64,000 nucleotides of DNA, from the NCBI RefSeq assembly GCF_014205335.1, contig NZ_JACHNH010000001.1, positions 5,822,501 through 5,886,500 of the forward strand, read 5' to 3'. Shown in pieces: positions 18,442 through 26,113 of this stretch. Below the pieces are notes generated by a model. The model was not told the DNA's origin. It made no database searches and saw nothing but the letters and a program-made list of their open reading frames with translations. Origin of the DNA: Amorphoplanes digitatis. Lineage in GTDB: Bacteria > Actinomycetota > Actinomycetes > Mycobacteriales > Micromonosporaceae. Numbering within the stretch: the first letter of the stretch is position 1; each line of letters opens with the position of its first letter. Both the position numbers and the translations under genes were made by a program.

Positions 18442-19284
18442 ATGCTGCTTGTACCGAGTGACGTACTGAATCCCCGGCGCGTCGATGAGCACTTCGCGGC
18501 CGAGGCTGACGCTGCCCGCGCCGCGGGGCGTTGCGTCGGGCTGGTCGACCACGACGCGCTCGCTGCCGACGACGCCGACCGGGCCGTGACCCGGCTGGCC
18601 GGGGATGAGGGCTTGGCCGTCTATCGCGGCTGGATGCTTACCGCCACCGCCTATGCCGGATTCGCCGTGGCCCTCGCCGCCCGCGGCATCACCTTGCGGA
18701 CCAGTGCCGAGCAGTACCGGCGCGCTCATGAGCTGCCGGGCTGGTATCCCGCTCTCGCAGCGTTCACACCGGCGTCGGCCTGGACCGTCGGGGCGGGCCG
18801 GGACGGTTTCGACAAGGCTAGCGCGACGCTTGGTGCGGGGCCTGCGGTGGTGCGTGATTACGTGAAGTCGATGAAGCACTACTGGCATGAGGCGACGTAT
18901 ATTCCGGAGCTCGCCGACGCGGACGCTGCCTGGGCCGTGGCCCGGCGACTTCACGAGTTGCGCGGCGACGATTTCACCGGCGGTTTCGTCCTGCGGCGCT
19001 TCGAGGAGTTCACCGGCGCGGAGGCCCGCACGTGGTGGGTCAACGGGACCTTCCGGATGGCCACGGCCCATCCGGACAGCCCGGATCAGGCTCCGCCGGC
19101 CGACCTGCCCGTCGCCGCGCTCGAGGATCCGGTTGGGGCGCTTGACCTGCCCTTTGTCACCGTCGACCTGGCGCGCCGCAGTGACGGCGTCTGGCGGGTC
19201 ATCGAGCTCGGCGACGGCCAGGTCAGCGACCGGCCCACCACCACACCAGCCGGCACACTCCTGCACGTACTCGAGCCCCACTGA
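18442..19284 (+). CDS. ATP-grasp domain protein (R2K-like clade)
   Basis: A 280-residue protein resembling the R2K clade of ATP-grasp proteins: 'YRGWMLT', 'VRDYVKSMKHYW', 'GGFVLRRFEEF', 'WWVNGTFRMA' and a C-terminal 'VTVDLARRSDGVWRVIELGDGQVS', whose Asp/Glu residues would bind Mg-ATP. Such proteins ligate amines to carboxylates, often as RNA or peptide modifiers; the substrate is unknown. The ATG at 18442 follows a GGGAG site at about 9 nt. It is divergent from the NACHT gene across about 220 bp and convergent with the methyltransferase. Confidence 0.75.
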   Translation: MLLVPSDVLNPRRVDEHFAAEADAARAAGRCVGLVDHDALAADDADRAVTRLAGDEGLAVYRGWMLTATAYAGFAVALAARGITLRTSAEQYRRAHELPGWYPALAAFTPASAWTVGAGRDGFDKASATLGAGPAVVRDYVKSMKHYWHEATYIPELADADAAWAVARRLHELRGDDFTGGFVLRRFEEFTGAEARTWWVNGTFRMATAHPDSPDQAPPADLPVAALEDPVGALDLPFVTVDLARRSDGVWRVIELGDGQVSDRPTTTPAGTLLHVLEPH

Positions 19285-19289
19285 AGGGT

Positions 19290-19309
19290 GGCGGCGCGGT
19301 AGCGCCGTC
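19290..19309. terminator. Possible bidirectional terminator hairpin
   Basis: GGCGGCGC and GCGCCGTC pair around a GGTA loop (one G-U pair) between two convergent genes. There is no T tract, so the call rests on position and stem only. Confidence 0.35.
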
Positions 19310-19316
19310 CGTGCGC

Positions 19317-20141
19317 TCATCGGTCAGGTAGTCGCTCGGCGATCACGGCGACCGTCGTGTACTCGATTTCGAGTGACCCGCCGGCTGCGTCTATCGCCGC
19401 CCCAATCCCCCGGAGGAGTACGTCGAGCTTGTCCTTCGGAAGACGGTTGATGCCGCCGGCGGTCGAGGTCTGCTCAAGCCAGGCGTCGCGCCCGATCGTG
19501 GACTGCCAATCGAAGGCCAAGCGCTCCACCGTGCCGAATCTGCCGGTCACGCGCAGACCGTCGGCCGCCTTCTCGATGATCGAGCCGTAGGGGTCAGCGT
19601 CTGGTGCGGCGGTCCATGGATTGAACGGCAGGCCCGTGTCGAGGGATGCGAAGACGTTCGCGAACTCGGCGGCGAGCTCCGGTTTCGGGACTACCGCGTT
19701 CCAGAAGAGCGCAAGCCGGCCACCGGGGTGCAGCACGTTGCCGGACTTCGCCGCGCCTGCGACCGGATCGACCCAATGCCAGGTCTGCCCGGCGACGACG
19801 CCATCGAAGGTGCGCCCGGCCGAGTCCCAATCCTCGAATCGGGCGGCCTCGACGATGAAGCCCTTCGCGCGTGCGACAGCCGCCATCCTCGGATCAGGCT
19901 CGACGCCGAGCACCGCGAGTCCACGGTCTCGGAACGGCTCGGCCGAGATGCCGGTGCCGATCCCGACATCGAGAATCGCACGGCCGGGCAGCCGCTCGAT
20001 GACGGCGTCGATGAGCGCAGCCGGATATCGGGGGCGGGCGCGGTCGTATTTTTCGGCATCCGATCCGAATGCCTGCGCGATCTCGGGGTGGCGGTGCGCG
20101 GCGTCGTCGGCCGGAGGGTCAGGAGAAGATAGAGTGACCAT
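19317..20141 (-). CDS. Class I SAM-dependent methyltransferase
   Basis: A 274-residue cytosolic methyltransferase. Motif I is 'ILDVGIGTGIS', motif II is the 'VLGVEPDPRM' acidic turn, and 'VLHPGGRLALFWN' follows as in the small-molecule class. It starts 'AFGSDAEKYDRARPRYP', typical of the family that contains putative quinone/antibiotic methyltransferases; the substrate is unknown. The ATG at 20141 lies inside a 26-bp palindrome and 7 nt after a TATAGT -10 box, so the transcript is probably leaderless. It is divergent from a TetR gene, which likely controls both. Confidence 0.88.
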   Translation of the reverse strand: MVTLSSPDPPADDAAHRHPEIAQAFGSDAEKYDRARPRYPAALIDAVIERLPGRAILDVGIGTGISAEPFRDRGLAVLGVEPDPRMAAVARAKGFIVEAARFEDWDSAGRTFDGVVAGQTWHWVDPVAGAAKSGNVLHPGGRLALFWNAVVPKPELAAEFANVFASLDTGLPFNPWTAAPDADPYGSIIEKAADGLRVTGRFGTVERLAFDWQSTIGRDAWLEQTSTAGGINRLPKDKLDVLLRGIGAAIDAAGGSLEIEYTTVAVIAERLPDR

Positions 20142-20164
20142 GCGCCCACTATAGTGGGCGCATG
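20139..20164. promoter_or_regulatory. Perfect 26-bp palindrome with symmetric divergent -10 boxes
   Basis: Half-site CATGCGCCCACTA is followed directly by its exact reverse complement. The centre gives TATAGT on both strands (20150-20155 on +, 20148-20153 on -). Read leftward, the expected transcription start falls on the ATG of the methyltransferase. Read rightward, it falls just ahead of the TetR gene. This is the most likely operator of the TetR regulator, placed so that binding blocks both promoters at once. Confidence 0.75.
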
Positions 20165-20189
20165 CCCATTCACAATGGACGGAACGCGA

Positions 20190-20813
20190 ATGCCCACCGG
20201 AGTAGCACTGCGCGACGCACGCTCTCAGCTTCTCGCCGCCGGCGAACGAGTGCTGCTTCGTGACGGGCCGGCGGGTCTCACGAGCCGCACCGTCACCGAT
20301 GAGGCCGGTGTCGCGAAGGGCGTCCTGCACCGGCACTTCGCCGACTTCGACGACTTCCTTGCCTCGCTCGTCCGGGAGCGAATCGTCGCCGTCAACTCCA
20401 TGTCGGTCGACCTGGTTGATCGGGCCGGCAGCGCAACCGTGATCCGGAACCTTTCGGCAACGCTGTTCCGGCTGTTCGACCCGCTCGGGCTGGCGCTTGT
20501 CCGACTCGTACTCTCCCGCGATCAGCTCCGCGCGCGACTCCAGGCGGGGACCCGACCGGGGATTCCGATGCTCGCCGAGGCGGTCAACACCCTTACGGAG
20601 TATCTGCTGGCCGAGCAGCGGGCCGGACGCATCGTCGCCGGCGCGGCGCCGGCCGCCTTGGCGCACGCGCTCATCGGCACCGGTCATCTGCTGTTCGCAG
20701 GAGAACTCGGCGGGCTGCCTGACGAGTCCGCGGTTGACGAGGTCGTCGCGACCATCATCGTCGGGGCCGAGCCCGGCGCCGACGATGTCGCCGTGGGCGA
20801 ACCCCGCGGGTGA
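20190..20813 (+). CDS. TetR-family transcriptional regulator
   Basis: A 207-residue repressor. The N-terminal helix-turn-helix is clear ('LLAAGERVLLRDGPAGLTS', 'EAGVAKGVLHRHFADFDDF', about residues 10-55), and a helical ligand domain follows. The ATG at 20190 is preferred because GGACGGAA lies upstream; an in-frame ATG at 20175 is the alternative. It is divergent from the methyltransferase, with the palindrome 20139-20164 between them. This is the usual arrangement for a TetR protein that controls its neighbour and itself; the inducer is unknown. Confidence 0.9.
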   Translation: MPTGVALRDARSQLLAAGERVLLRDGPAGLTSRTVTDEAGVAKGVLHRHFADFDDFLASLVRERIVAVNSMSVDLVDRAGSATVIRNLSATLFRLFDPLGLALVRLVLSRDQLRARLQAGTRPGIPMLAEAVNTLTEYLLAEQRAGRIVAGAAPAALAHALIGTGHLLFAGELGGLPDESAVDEVVATIIVGAEPGADDVAVGEPRG

Positions 20814-20833
20814 GACGCCATGGCCTGCACCCG

Positions 20834-20884
20834 CCCGAATCTTCGGGTTCTCTGCCGCGTCTCCGATCCTTCCAAAAGATCGGT
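20834..20884 (+). terminator. Two stem-loops after the TetR gene
   Basis: CCCGAA pairs with TTCGGG (20834-20847), and CCGATC pairs with GATCGG around a nine-base loop (20863-20883), followed by a short T-rich stretch. Both lie in the 192-bp gap after the TetR stop, and the second is the better intrinsic terminator. Confidence 0.45.
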
Positions 20885-21005
20885 TCTCCCCCATCGCGGC
20901 AACCTTGCGGACCACCGGGCAGCGCACTGACCTGCAGCGCCGGGGCCCTGAACTGCCATTTCGTACATTTGATCGAACGAGGCCGCCGGTCTAGGGTCTT
21001 CCGTC

Positions 21006-21638
21006 GTGGATCAACAGCCTTCGCACCGTGAGTTCGCCTCCGCACACATCCTCGGCCAGTACCAGCAGGCAGGCGCAGGGTTCGACGGCATCTACCAGAT
21101 GCTGCTGACCCACCTGCGGGAGAACCGTCAGGCGGATCCACAACCGAAGGAGTACGCACCGCTGCTCGCGGACATCAGCCGGCTCGCCTTCGCCGACTAC
21201 CGGGACCCGGCGACGCCCTGGCCGAACTTCGTCATCGACGGCAGCGTGCTGCTCTCGTTCGCCCGCCTCGACAACCGGACCGTCGGCGCGGCGCTGATCG
21301 ACGCGGTCGCGGACAGCTCATGCCAGGTCATCGTGTCGCCCCTCGCGTACCTGCACATCGCGGACCAACTGGCCGCCGTCCGCGGCGCCGATCGGCGGCT
21401 CCACCGGATGCTGCGGCACCGGCCGGCGGACGAAACACCGGAATCGCAGGCGGTGATCGACGTGCCGCCACTGACGTTCCGGCAGGTCGACGTCATCACG
21501 CAGCTGAACACCGGAGAACGTCTCGACGTCATGCACACGGCACTGCTCGCGCTGCACCACCGCTGCGTGATCGGCACGCTCGAACCGGACGCGTACCACC
21601 GGATCGGCTACGGACGAGTGCTGAATCTCGGCGGGTGA
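21006..21638 (+). CDS. PIN-like domain protein of unknown function
   Basis: A 210-residue soluble protein. After a helical 65-residue N-terminus the text resembles a PIN fold: 'NFVIDGSVLLSFARLD' in place of the usual VxDxSVLL start, and 'LDVMHTALLALHHRCVIGTLEPDAYHRI' in place of the late DxxHAALA...VVTxD element. Some expected acidic residues are shifted, so RNase activity is uncertain. The GTG at 21006 is the first start in the frame; a TAGGGT about 9 nt upstream suggests a leaderless transcript. There is no small antitoxin gene directly before it. The PIN reading is my inference. Confidence 0.6.
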   Translation: MDQQPSHREFASAHILGQYQQAGAGFDGIYQMLLTHLRENRQADPQPKEYAPLLADISRLAFADYRDPATPWPNFVIDGSVLLSFARLDNRTVGAALIDAVADSSCQVIVSPLAYLHIADQLAAVRGADRRLHRMLRHRPADETPESQAVIDVPPLTFRQVDVITQLNTGERLDVMHTALLALHHRCVIGTLEPDAYHRIGYGRVLNLGG

Positions 21639-21946
21639 GCCATCGGCGTGCTCGGCACCAAGGATCGAGTGGCGCCTCCAGGCCGTTGAGGCGCACGGTG
21701 GGCGTCCGTGAGGACTGGGGCCTGTCCTGCCGATCATGACGGCCTGCGCCGTCATGATCGGCAGGACAGGCCCCAGTCGTATCGGTCGTTCGAGGGCGCC
21801 ATTTCCGCGAGAAGCCCCGGCGGCCAAGCCCATCGTCGGGCACCGGCGACCGAGGGGATGAATTGGCTCTTTGACGCGTACGGTTGATGCCTTGATGTTC
21901 GAATTTGCGGCGTTTCCTGTCGGACCCCGGCCGTACGGTCCGGGCC
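21639..21946. other. Intergenic region with a large hairpin
   Basis: No convincing coding sequence lies between the PIN-like gene and the micro-ORF at 21947. The stretch holds the 31-bp perfect inverted repeat described separately. Towards 21870-21915 there is a locally AT-richer segment that could hold the promoter of the DUF3841 gene. Confidence 0.5.
21713..21778. repeat. Perfect 31-bp inverted repeat with 4-nt loop
   Basis: The arm that begins GACTGGGGCCTGTCCTGCCG (21713-21743) is exactly repeated in reverse complement at 21748-21778, leaving a CTGC loop. The stem is far longer than a normal terminator and has no T tract. It could be a mobile palindromic element, a two-way terminator or a processed RNA hairpin. 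Confidence 0.85.
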
Positions 21947-22030
21947 ATGGCAGAAGAGATCACCAAGCACCTGGCGTCCGCTGCGAACGGGTCGAAGCCG
22001 GGCCGCACGATGACCGGCCTTCACGGGTGA
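21947..22030 (+). CDS. Possible 27-residue micro-ORF before DUF3841
   Basis: ATG at 21947 opens a frame 'MAEEITKHLASAANGSK' and onward that ends in TGA 4 nt before the start of the DUF3841 gene. The close coupling and hydrophilic, helix-prone composition make a leader peptide or small partner protein possible. There is no clear ribosome site and no family I recognise, so this is tentative. Confidence 0.25.
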   Translation: MAEEITKHLASAANGSKPGRTMTGLHG

Positions 22031-22034
22031 GCAC

Positions 22035-22787
22035 ATGGGCGACCTGATCCGAACCGTGGAGTCCCTTCCGGTTGACCCTGTGGTCGTCGACTGGCGGTCG
22101 GCGGTGCCGGCGGGACGGATCGGATACGACCTGTCGGCGCGGTCACTGTTGCTGCACACGTTCCAGTCGAATGCCGCGTACCGGGTGCTGCGGCGCGATG
22201 GGGTCCTTCGGGGCCCGACCAACGTCGCCATGATCGATTATCCGGGGTACGCCGGCCCGTACGGCTGGATGTCTCGTCAGCTACGCCGGCGCGTTTCGGA
22301 GGCCGGGCAGGACGGACATGGGCCGGATGCGATGCCGCTGTGGGCCTGGGCCCGGACCACGCGGCACGAGCTCGTCAGGCAGGCTCGGTGGACCGCACGC
22401 CACGCGCCCGGCGAGGTACTTCTGACCCTGCGAGTGCCTGCCTCGCGGGTCCTGTTGTCCCGATACGACGAGTGGCACACCGTGCTCAACAATTCGCCAC
22501 TGTGGCCACCTGACCTGTCGGTTGACGACCTTGACTCCTTTGATGCCGACTGGGACGCCGCGTGGGGCGCCGACTGGCACAAGCGACTGGCCGCAGGCCC
22601 GGAGCCGGCGCTGTTGGATGCGCTGGAGAGCAGCTGGGAGGCGGTGTTCGAGGTGTCGGTCGGCAGCCGCCGTTGGGCGATCCAGGCATGTCTGGCCACC
22701 ATCCGCGCCGCGGACGTGCGGGACGTCGTCATGATCGGTGCGTCGCATCGGACGGGCTCAACTGAGCCGATGCTGTCAAGCGATTGA
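22035..22787 (+). CDS. DUF3841 domain protein
   Basis: A 250-residue soluble protein of the DUF3841 type: 'LLLHTFQSNAAYRVLRRDGVL', 'YGWMSRQLRRR', 'MPLWAWARTTRHE' and 'LLTLRVPASRVLLSRYDEWHTVLN' follow the family order. The biochemical function is not known. The ATG at 22035 is preceded by GGGTGA. A micro-ORF ends 4 nt upstream, a PIN-like gene lies 400 bp upstream, and a PadR operon follows. The small isolated unit in a patchwork region suggests an accessory gene. Confidence 0.8.
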   Translation: MGDLIRTVESLPVDPVVVDWRSAVPAGRIGYDLSARSLLLHTFQSNAAYRVLRRDGVLRGPTNVAMIDYPGYAGPYGWMSRQLRRRVSEAGQDGHGPDAMPLWAWARTTRHELVRQARWTARHAPGEVLLTLRVPASRVLLSRYDEWHTVLNNSPLWPPDLSVDDLDSFDADWDAAWGADWHKRLAAGPEPALLDALESSWEAVFEVSVGSRRWAIQACLATIRAADVRDVVMIGASHRTGSTEPMLSSD

Positions 22788-22831
22788 TGGAATATGCCGA
22801 TCAATCCGCGGCCCGGCTTGAGGGGTGCAGG

Positions 22832-22853
22832 ATATCTTGCCTTGCAGTATATT
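22832..22853 (+). promoter_or_regulatory. Probable PadR operator overlapping a -10 box
   Basis: ATATCTTGC and GCAGTATAT form an imperfect inverted repeat (7 of 9) around CTT. TATATT (22848-22853) is a good -10, and the expected transcription start is the A of the PadR ATG at 22860, so the mRNA would be leaderless. Binding of PadR here would repress its own operon. Confidence 0.6.
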
Positions 22854-22859
22854 GTGGAC

Positions 22860-23204
22860 ATGGCAGCCAGGGCGATGACCGAACCGGCGTTCTTCATCCT
22901 CACCGCGCTGATCGACGCTCCCCGGCACGGCTACGGCATCGTCGGCGAGGTCGCCGATCTGTCCGGCGGCCGGGTCCGTCTGAAGATCGGCACGCTCTAC
23001 GGGGTCCTCGACAGGCTGGTCACCGACGGTCTGGTCGAGCTGGACCGGGAGGAGCCGCACCAGGGCCGGCTGCGCCGCTACTACCGGCTCACCGACCGCG
23101 GTCTTGACGTGCTGACCACAGAGGCGACCCGGCAGGCCGCGAACGCCGAGGCCGCCACTCAACGGCTGGCGGCACATCGCCCCGCCACAACGGGAGGTCT
23201 GTGA
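22860..23204 (+). CDS. PadR-family transcriptional regulator
   Basis: A 114-residue winged-helix regulator: 'TEPAFFILTALIDAPRHGYGI', 'LKIGTLYGVLDRLVTDGLVEL' and 'RRYYRLTDRGLDVL' cover the PadR DNA-binding domain, followed by a short C-terminal helix. The ATG at 22860 is chosen because the -10 box ends 6 nt before it. The stop overlaps the next start (TGATG), so the downstream membrane protein is translated together with it. Confidence 0.9.
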   Translation: MAARAMTEPAFFILTALIDAPRHGYGIVGEVADLSGGRVRLKIGTLYGVLDRLVTDGLVELDREEPHQGRLRRYYRLTDRGLDVLTTEATRQAANAEAATQRLAAHRPATTGGL

Positions 23205-24295
23205 TGAGCAGTCTGTTGGAGGACCGGTATCGGCTGGTTCTGCGGATGCTGCCATCCGACTACCGGCAGGCGTGGGAGGAGGACATGGTCGCCTCGTTCA
23301 TGCAGGCCGCCTACGCCGCCGCACCCGACGACGCCGAGGGTGTGGAGATCGGCAGGCCGAGCTTCGCCGAGACGGCCAGCGTCGCGGCCCTGGCGCTGCG
23401 GGTGCGCCTGGGTGGGACCGGCGCCGCCCCCCGCCCGTTCGTCTGGGGTGAGGCGGTGCGGCGCGTCGCGCTGGTCGGCCTGCTCGCCCACGCGATCGGC
23501 GCGCTGGTCGGCGTGGTGTACTCGATCTGGACCTTCAATCAACTGGATGGCGTCATTCCGCTGACCGGCGGCACGCCGCTGTTCGGCAGCCTCTGGGCGG
23601 CACTGTGGAGTCTCACCGCCGTGCTGTGGCTCCCGCCGTACCTGTCGGCGGTGCACGGCCATCATCGCGCGGCCCGCATCCTGGCCGTCATCGCCTTCAT
23701 TCCCGTGATGATCAAAAGTGTCATCGGTATGACCGACGGCCCGGGCGCGGTCACCCCGACACAGGTGTACTGGCTGCTCTTCGCGGCCCTGCCCCTGTTC
23801 GCCATGGCCGCCTTCGGACCGGACGCACCACGCGTGCGTGCCCGGCCGTGGCTGATCGCGCTGCCGGTCGGCGTCGTGGCCGTCATGGCGGCCACCGCCA
23901 TCGTCCTGGCCGTCCAGCCCCACGTCGACGAGGAACGACTGCTCCCGCTCCTGATCCTCGCCGACAGGCCCAGCCTCTGGTGCGCCGGTCTGACCGGCGC
24001 CGCCGTGGTGCACCTGAGCATCGAGCACCGCCGGCCTCGCCGGATGCCGGTATGGCCGCTGGCGCTGGCGCTGCTCGTCCCGCCGGTGCTCATCCTGCGG
24101 GTGATCACGCTGGTGCACGGCCTCCTCTTCGCCGGGACCGCCGACATCGCCCTGACCGTCACGATCGGCGCCGTCCAGTGCGCGGCGCTGATCGTCACCG
24201 GCGCGATGTTGGCGCTCGTCGCCGCCCGACGGCTGCGGGACCTGCGCGCAGCCGCCGAACCCGCACCGGGCCAGACCGCCCCGACGGTCATCTGA
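23204..24295 (+). CDS. Polytopic membrane protein in a PadR operon
   Basis: A 363-residue protein. The N-terminus 'YRLVLRMLPSDYRQAWEEDM' resembles the small cytoplasmic prefix of actinobacterial permease-prefix proteins. About eight hydrophobic helices follow from residue 86 on, with no nucleotide-binding motif. The ATG at 23204 is chosen over the GTG 3 nt earlier because GGGAGGT then has better spacing. It shares one base with the PadR stop. It is likely a membrane stress or envelope protein whose level is set by PadR; the substrate is unknown. Confidence 0.75.
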   Translation: MSSLLEDRYRLVLRMLPSDYRQAWEEDMVASFMQAAYAAAPDDAEGVEIGRPSFAETASVAALALRVRLGGTGAAPRPFVWGEAVRRVALVGLLAHAIGALVGVVYSIWTFNQLDGVIPLTGGTPLFGSLWAALWSLTAVLWLPPYLSAVHGHHRAARILAVIAFIPVMIKSVIGMTDGPGAVTPTQVYWLLFAALPLFAMAAFGPDAPRVRARPWLIALPVGVVAVMAATAIVLAVQPHVDEERLLPLLILADRPSLWCAGLTGAAVVHLSIEHRRPRRMPVWPLALALLVPPVLILRVITLVHGLLFAGTADIALTVTIGAVQCAALIVTGAMLALVAARRLRDLRAAAEPAPGQTAPTVI

Positions 24296-24325
24296 CGCCC
24301 GGACAGAGCCGAGCCGGGTTCGTCG

Positions 24326-24865
24326 TCAACGGACCTGGAAGAGCCGGCCCGAGTCGACGCGGTTCAGGGTTCGGGCTGCCAGGTCGACCTCGAATACGTC
24401 CGGAAGGCGAAGGTCGGCCCAGAAGTCGGTGGGGTCGGCGAGGTCGACAACGGTGGCCAGCCACAGGGTCATGGCCATGCCGTGGGTGGCGACGACCAGC
24501 GATCGGGCGGCCGCGCGCGTGCGCCAATGCTTGATCCCGGCGTCGATTCGTTCGACGACCCGCTCGCGTGGTTCCCACCCGGTGTGGTCGGCGCCGGCCA
24601 GGTAGGCACGCCTGCGTCCTCGGAAGTCTCCGTGGAAGGGCTCGTCACGGACGACTTCGTTGAAGCGGATGTCGGTGCACACGTGTCCGGTCCGCTCCAG
24701 CGTCTGGCGCGCTTTCGGCTCCTCGCTGGAGACGAGTACGGCGTCCGACGGGATGACGTGTCTGAGCGATTCAGCGCCTCGCCGCCCCGCGGCATCGAGC
24801 TCCCATTGTTCCGGTGGGACTTCGGGATCGAGAACGGGCATGGCGTGCCGGACGAGGAACAGCAT
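24326..24865 (-). CDS. Histidine phosphatase family protein
   Basis: A 179-residue phosphoglycerate-mutase-like phosphatase. The phospho-acceptor motif is 'LVRHAMP' (His7), and the second catalytic histidine is in 'VVATHGMAM'. 'LVSSEEPKARQTLE' matches the usual SxxxRAxQTA block. It hydrolyses phosphomonoesters; the substrate is unknown. It lies 27 bp after the DUF1349 gene on the same strand, so they may be cotranscribed. Confidence 0.88.
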   Translation of the reverse strand: MLFLVRHAMPVLDPEVPPEQWELDAAGRRGAESLRHVIPSDAVLVSSEEPKARQTLERTGHVCTDIRFNEVVRDEPFHGDFRGRRRAYLAGADHTGWEPRERVVERIDAGIKHWRTRAAARSLVVATHGMAMTLWLATVVDLADPTDFWADLRLPDVFEVDLAARTLNRVDSGRLFQVR

Positions 24866-24892
24866 TCGCCGGACGTCAGCCGAAGCCGGGGT

Positions 24893-25462
24893 TCACTCGA
24901 GGCCCTCGCGCGGGATCGGCTCACCGATCCGGAGGTCGCGGAACGCGACCTCCAGCCCCTCCCGCTCCGGGGAGCAGCACATGACGCCGACGTCGATCGT
25001 CTCCGGCAGCGCCAGATGACCGAGCCGGACCAGCTGCCAGGACCCGTCCGCCGCGCCGCGGTGCACACACACCGCAGAGCCGAACCGGGTCAGCCGCAGC
25101 GGCCGCTCGCCGCCGCCGGGCAGCGGGACCACGGACAGGTCGGAGTGGTCGTCGCGGGTGAGCACGGTGCTGAGCTGCACCGCGCCGGAGGTGACCTCCA
25201 GCCCCGTCTTCAGCCAGTTGCGCTCGTCGGCGCGCAGCATCAGGCCGGCCTGATCGAACAGGGCCGCGTGCCCGGCCGACACCACCACCTCGGCGGTGAA
25301 GTCACCGGTCACCGGGCGGTGGTAGAAGTGCCCGTTGTCGGTGACGTAGCCGTAGAACGTCCGGCGCCAGAAGTCCGTCTTCGGGCCCGTGCGGGCCCGG
25401 ATAACACCGTCCTCATCGGACCACCGCGGAGGCTCGTTGAGCCAGGACATCACCGTCGACAT
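24893..25462 (-). CDS. DUF1349 domain protein (concanavalin-like fold)
   Basis: A 189-residue protein of the DUF1349 family, which adopts a concanavalin-like jelly-roll. Typical blocks are 'TDFWRRTFYGYVTDNGHFYH', 'DFTAEVVVSAGHAALFDQAG', 'MLRADERNWLKTGLE' and 'VGVMCCSPEREGLEVAF'. Relatives may bind carbohydrates or act as regalactosidase-like enzymes, but no reaction can be assigned. The ATG at 25462 is the first start; a second Met lies four residues in. Confidence 0.85.
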   Translation of the reverse strand: MSTVMSWLNEPPRWSDEDGVIRARTGPKTDFWRRTFYGYVTDNGHFYHRPVTGDFTAEVVVSAGHAALFDQAGLMLRADERNWLKTGLEVTSGAVQLSTVLTRDDHSDLSVVPLPGGGERPLRLTRFGSAVCVHRGAADGSWQLVRLGHLALPETIDVGVMCCSPEREGLEVAFRDLRIGEPIPREGLE

Positions 25463-25493
25463 CGGACCACCGTACGGGCACAGGCCGAGCGCG

Positions 25494-26054
25494 TCAGCCC
25501 CCGCAACCCCCGGCGTAGTGGCTCCGGAAGTAGTTTCGGATGGCGCCGGGCATGCCGATGCAGAAGTCGGCGGTGGAGGCGCCCCGGTACTCCCACGACC
25601 CTGACTCGTACACGAAACGTGCGGTCTCGTCGTCGGCCACGGGTTTGCCGTTCGCGTCCTTGGGTGACGTCTTCTTGACGAGGACGTAGCCGGCGTGGCA
25701 CACCGGCCTGCCCAGCGTCGCGCCCCGCGCGAGCTGGCTGCCGCCGGACTTGTCGGCCCGCATCGCCGCGAGCAGCGTCGCCGCGGTCACCGGACAGGCC
25801 CGACCGGTCGCCGGCGCGGCCGGTCCGGTCGTGGTGGTAGATCCGCCCGCCGGCGCCGTCGTGGTCGGCGCCGCCCCGGTCGCGGTCGGCGCCGGCGCGG
25901 CGGCAGTGGTGGTCGGCGCCGGCGCGGCCGCGGTAGGCGCGGCGGTGGCGGCCGGGCCACCCGCGGCCGTCCCGTCGCCGGCGTCGCTGCACGCGGAGGC
26001 GCTGAATGCGAGGGCGGCCCCAAGGGCCAGCACCGAGACCGTACGGGTAGACAT
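25494..26054 (-). CDS. Secreted lipoprotein with Thr/Ala/Pro-rich stalk
   Basis: A 186-residue lipoprotein. The signal peptide ends in the lipobox 'FSASAC', so Cys is about residue 22. A low-complexity Ala/Thr/Pro stalk of about 55 residues follows, then a compact domain with Cys residues in 'GRACPVTAAT', 'PVCHAGYVLV' and 'DFCIGMPG'. The fold suggests an exported sensor or inhibitor-like domain seen in other actinobacteria. The ATG at 26054 is chosen over an earlier codon because GGAGG lies 7-8 nt upstream and the signal peptide then starts correctly. Confidence 0.8.
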   Translation of the reverse strand: MSTRTVSVLALGAALAFSASACSDAGDGTAAGGPAATAAPTAAAPAPTTTAAAPAPTATGAAPTTTAPAGGSTTTTGPAAPATGRACPVTAATLLAAMRADKSGGSQLARGATLGRPVCHAGYVLVKKTSPKDANGKPVADDETARFVYESGSWEYRGASTADFCIGMPGAIRNYFRSHYAGGCGG

Positions 26055-26113
26055 ACCGGCGCCTCCTGACAAAGCATGGATCACTCGACAGGCTGGAGCG
26101 TAGCCAGGCAGTC

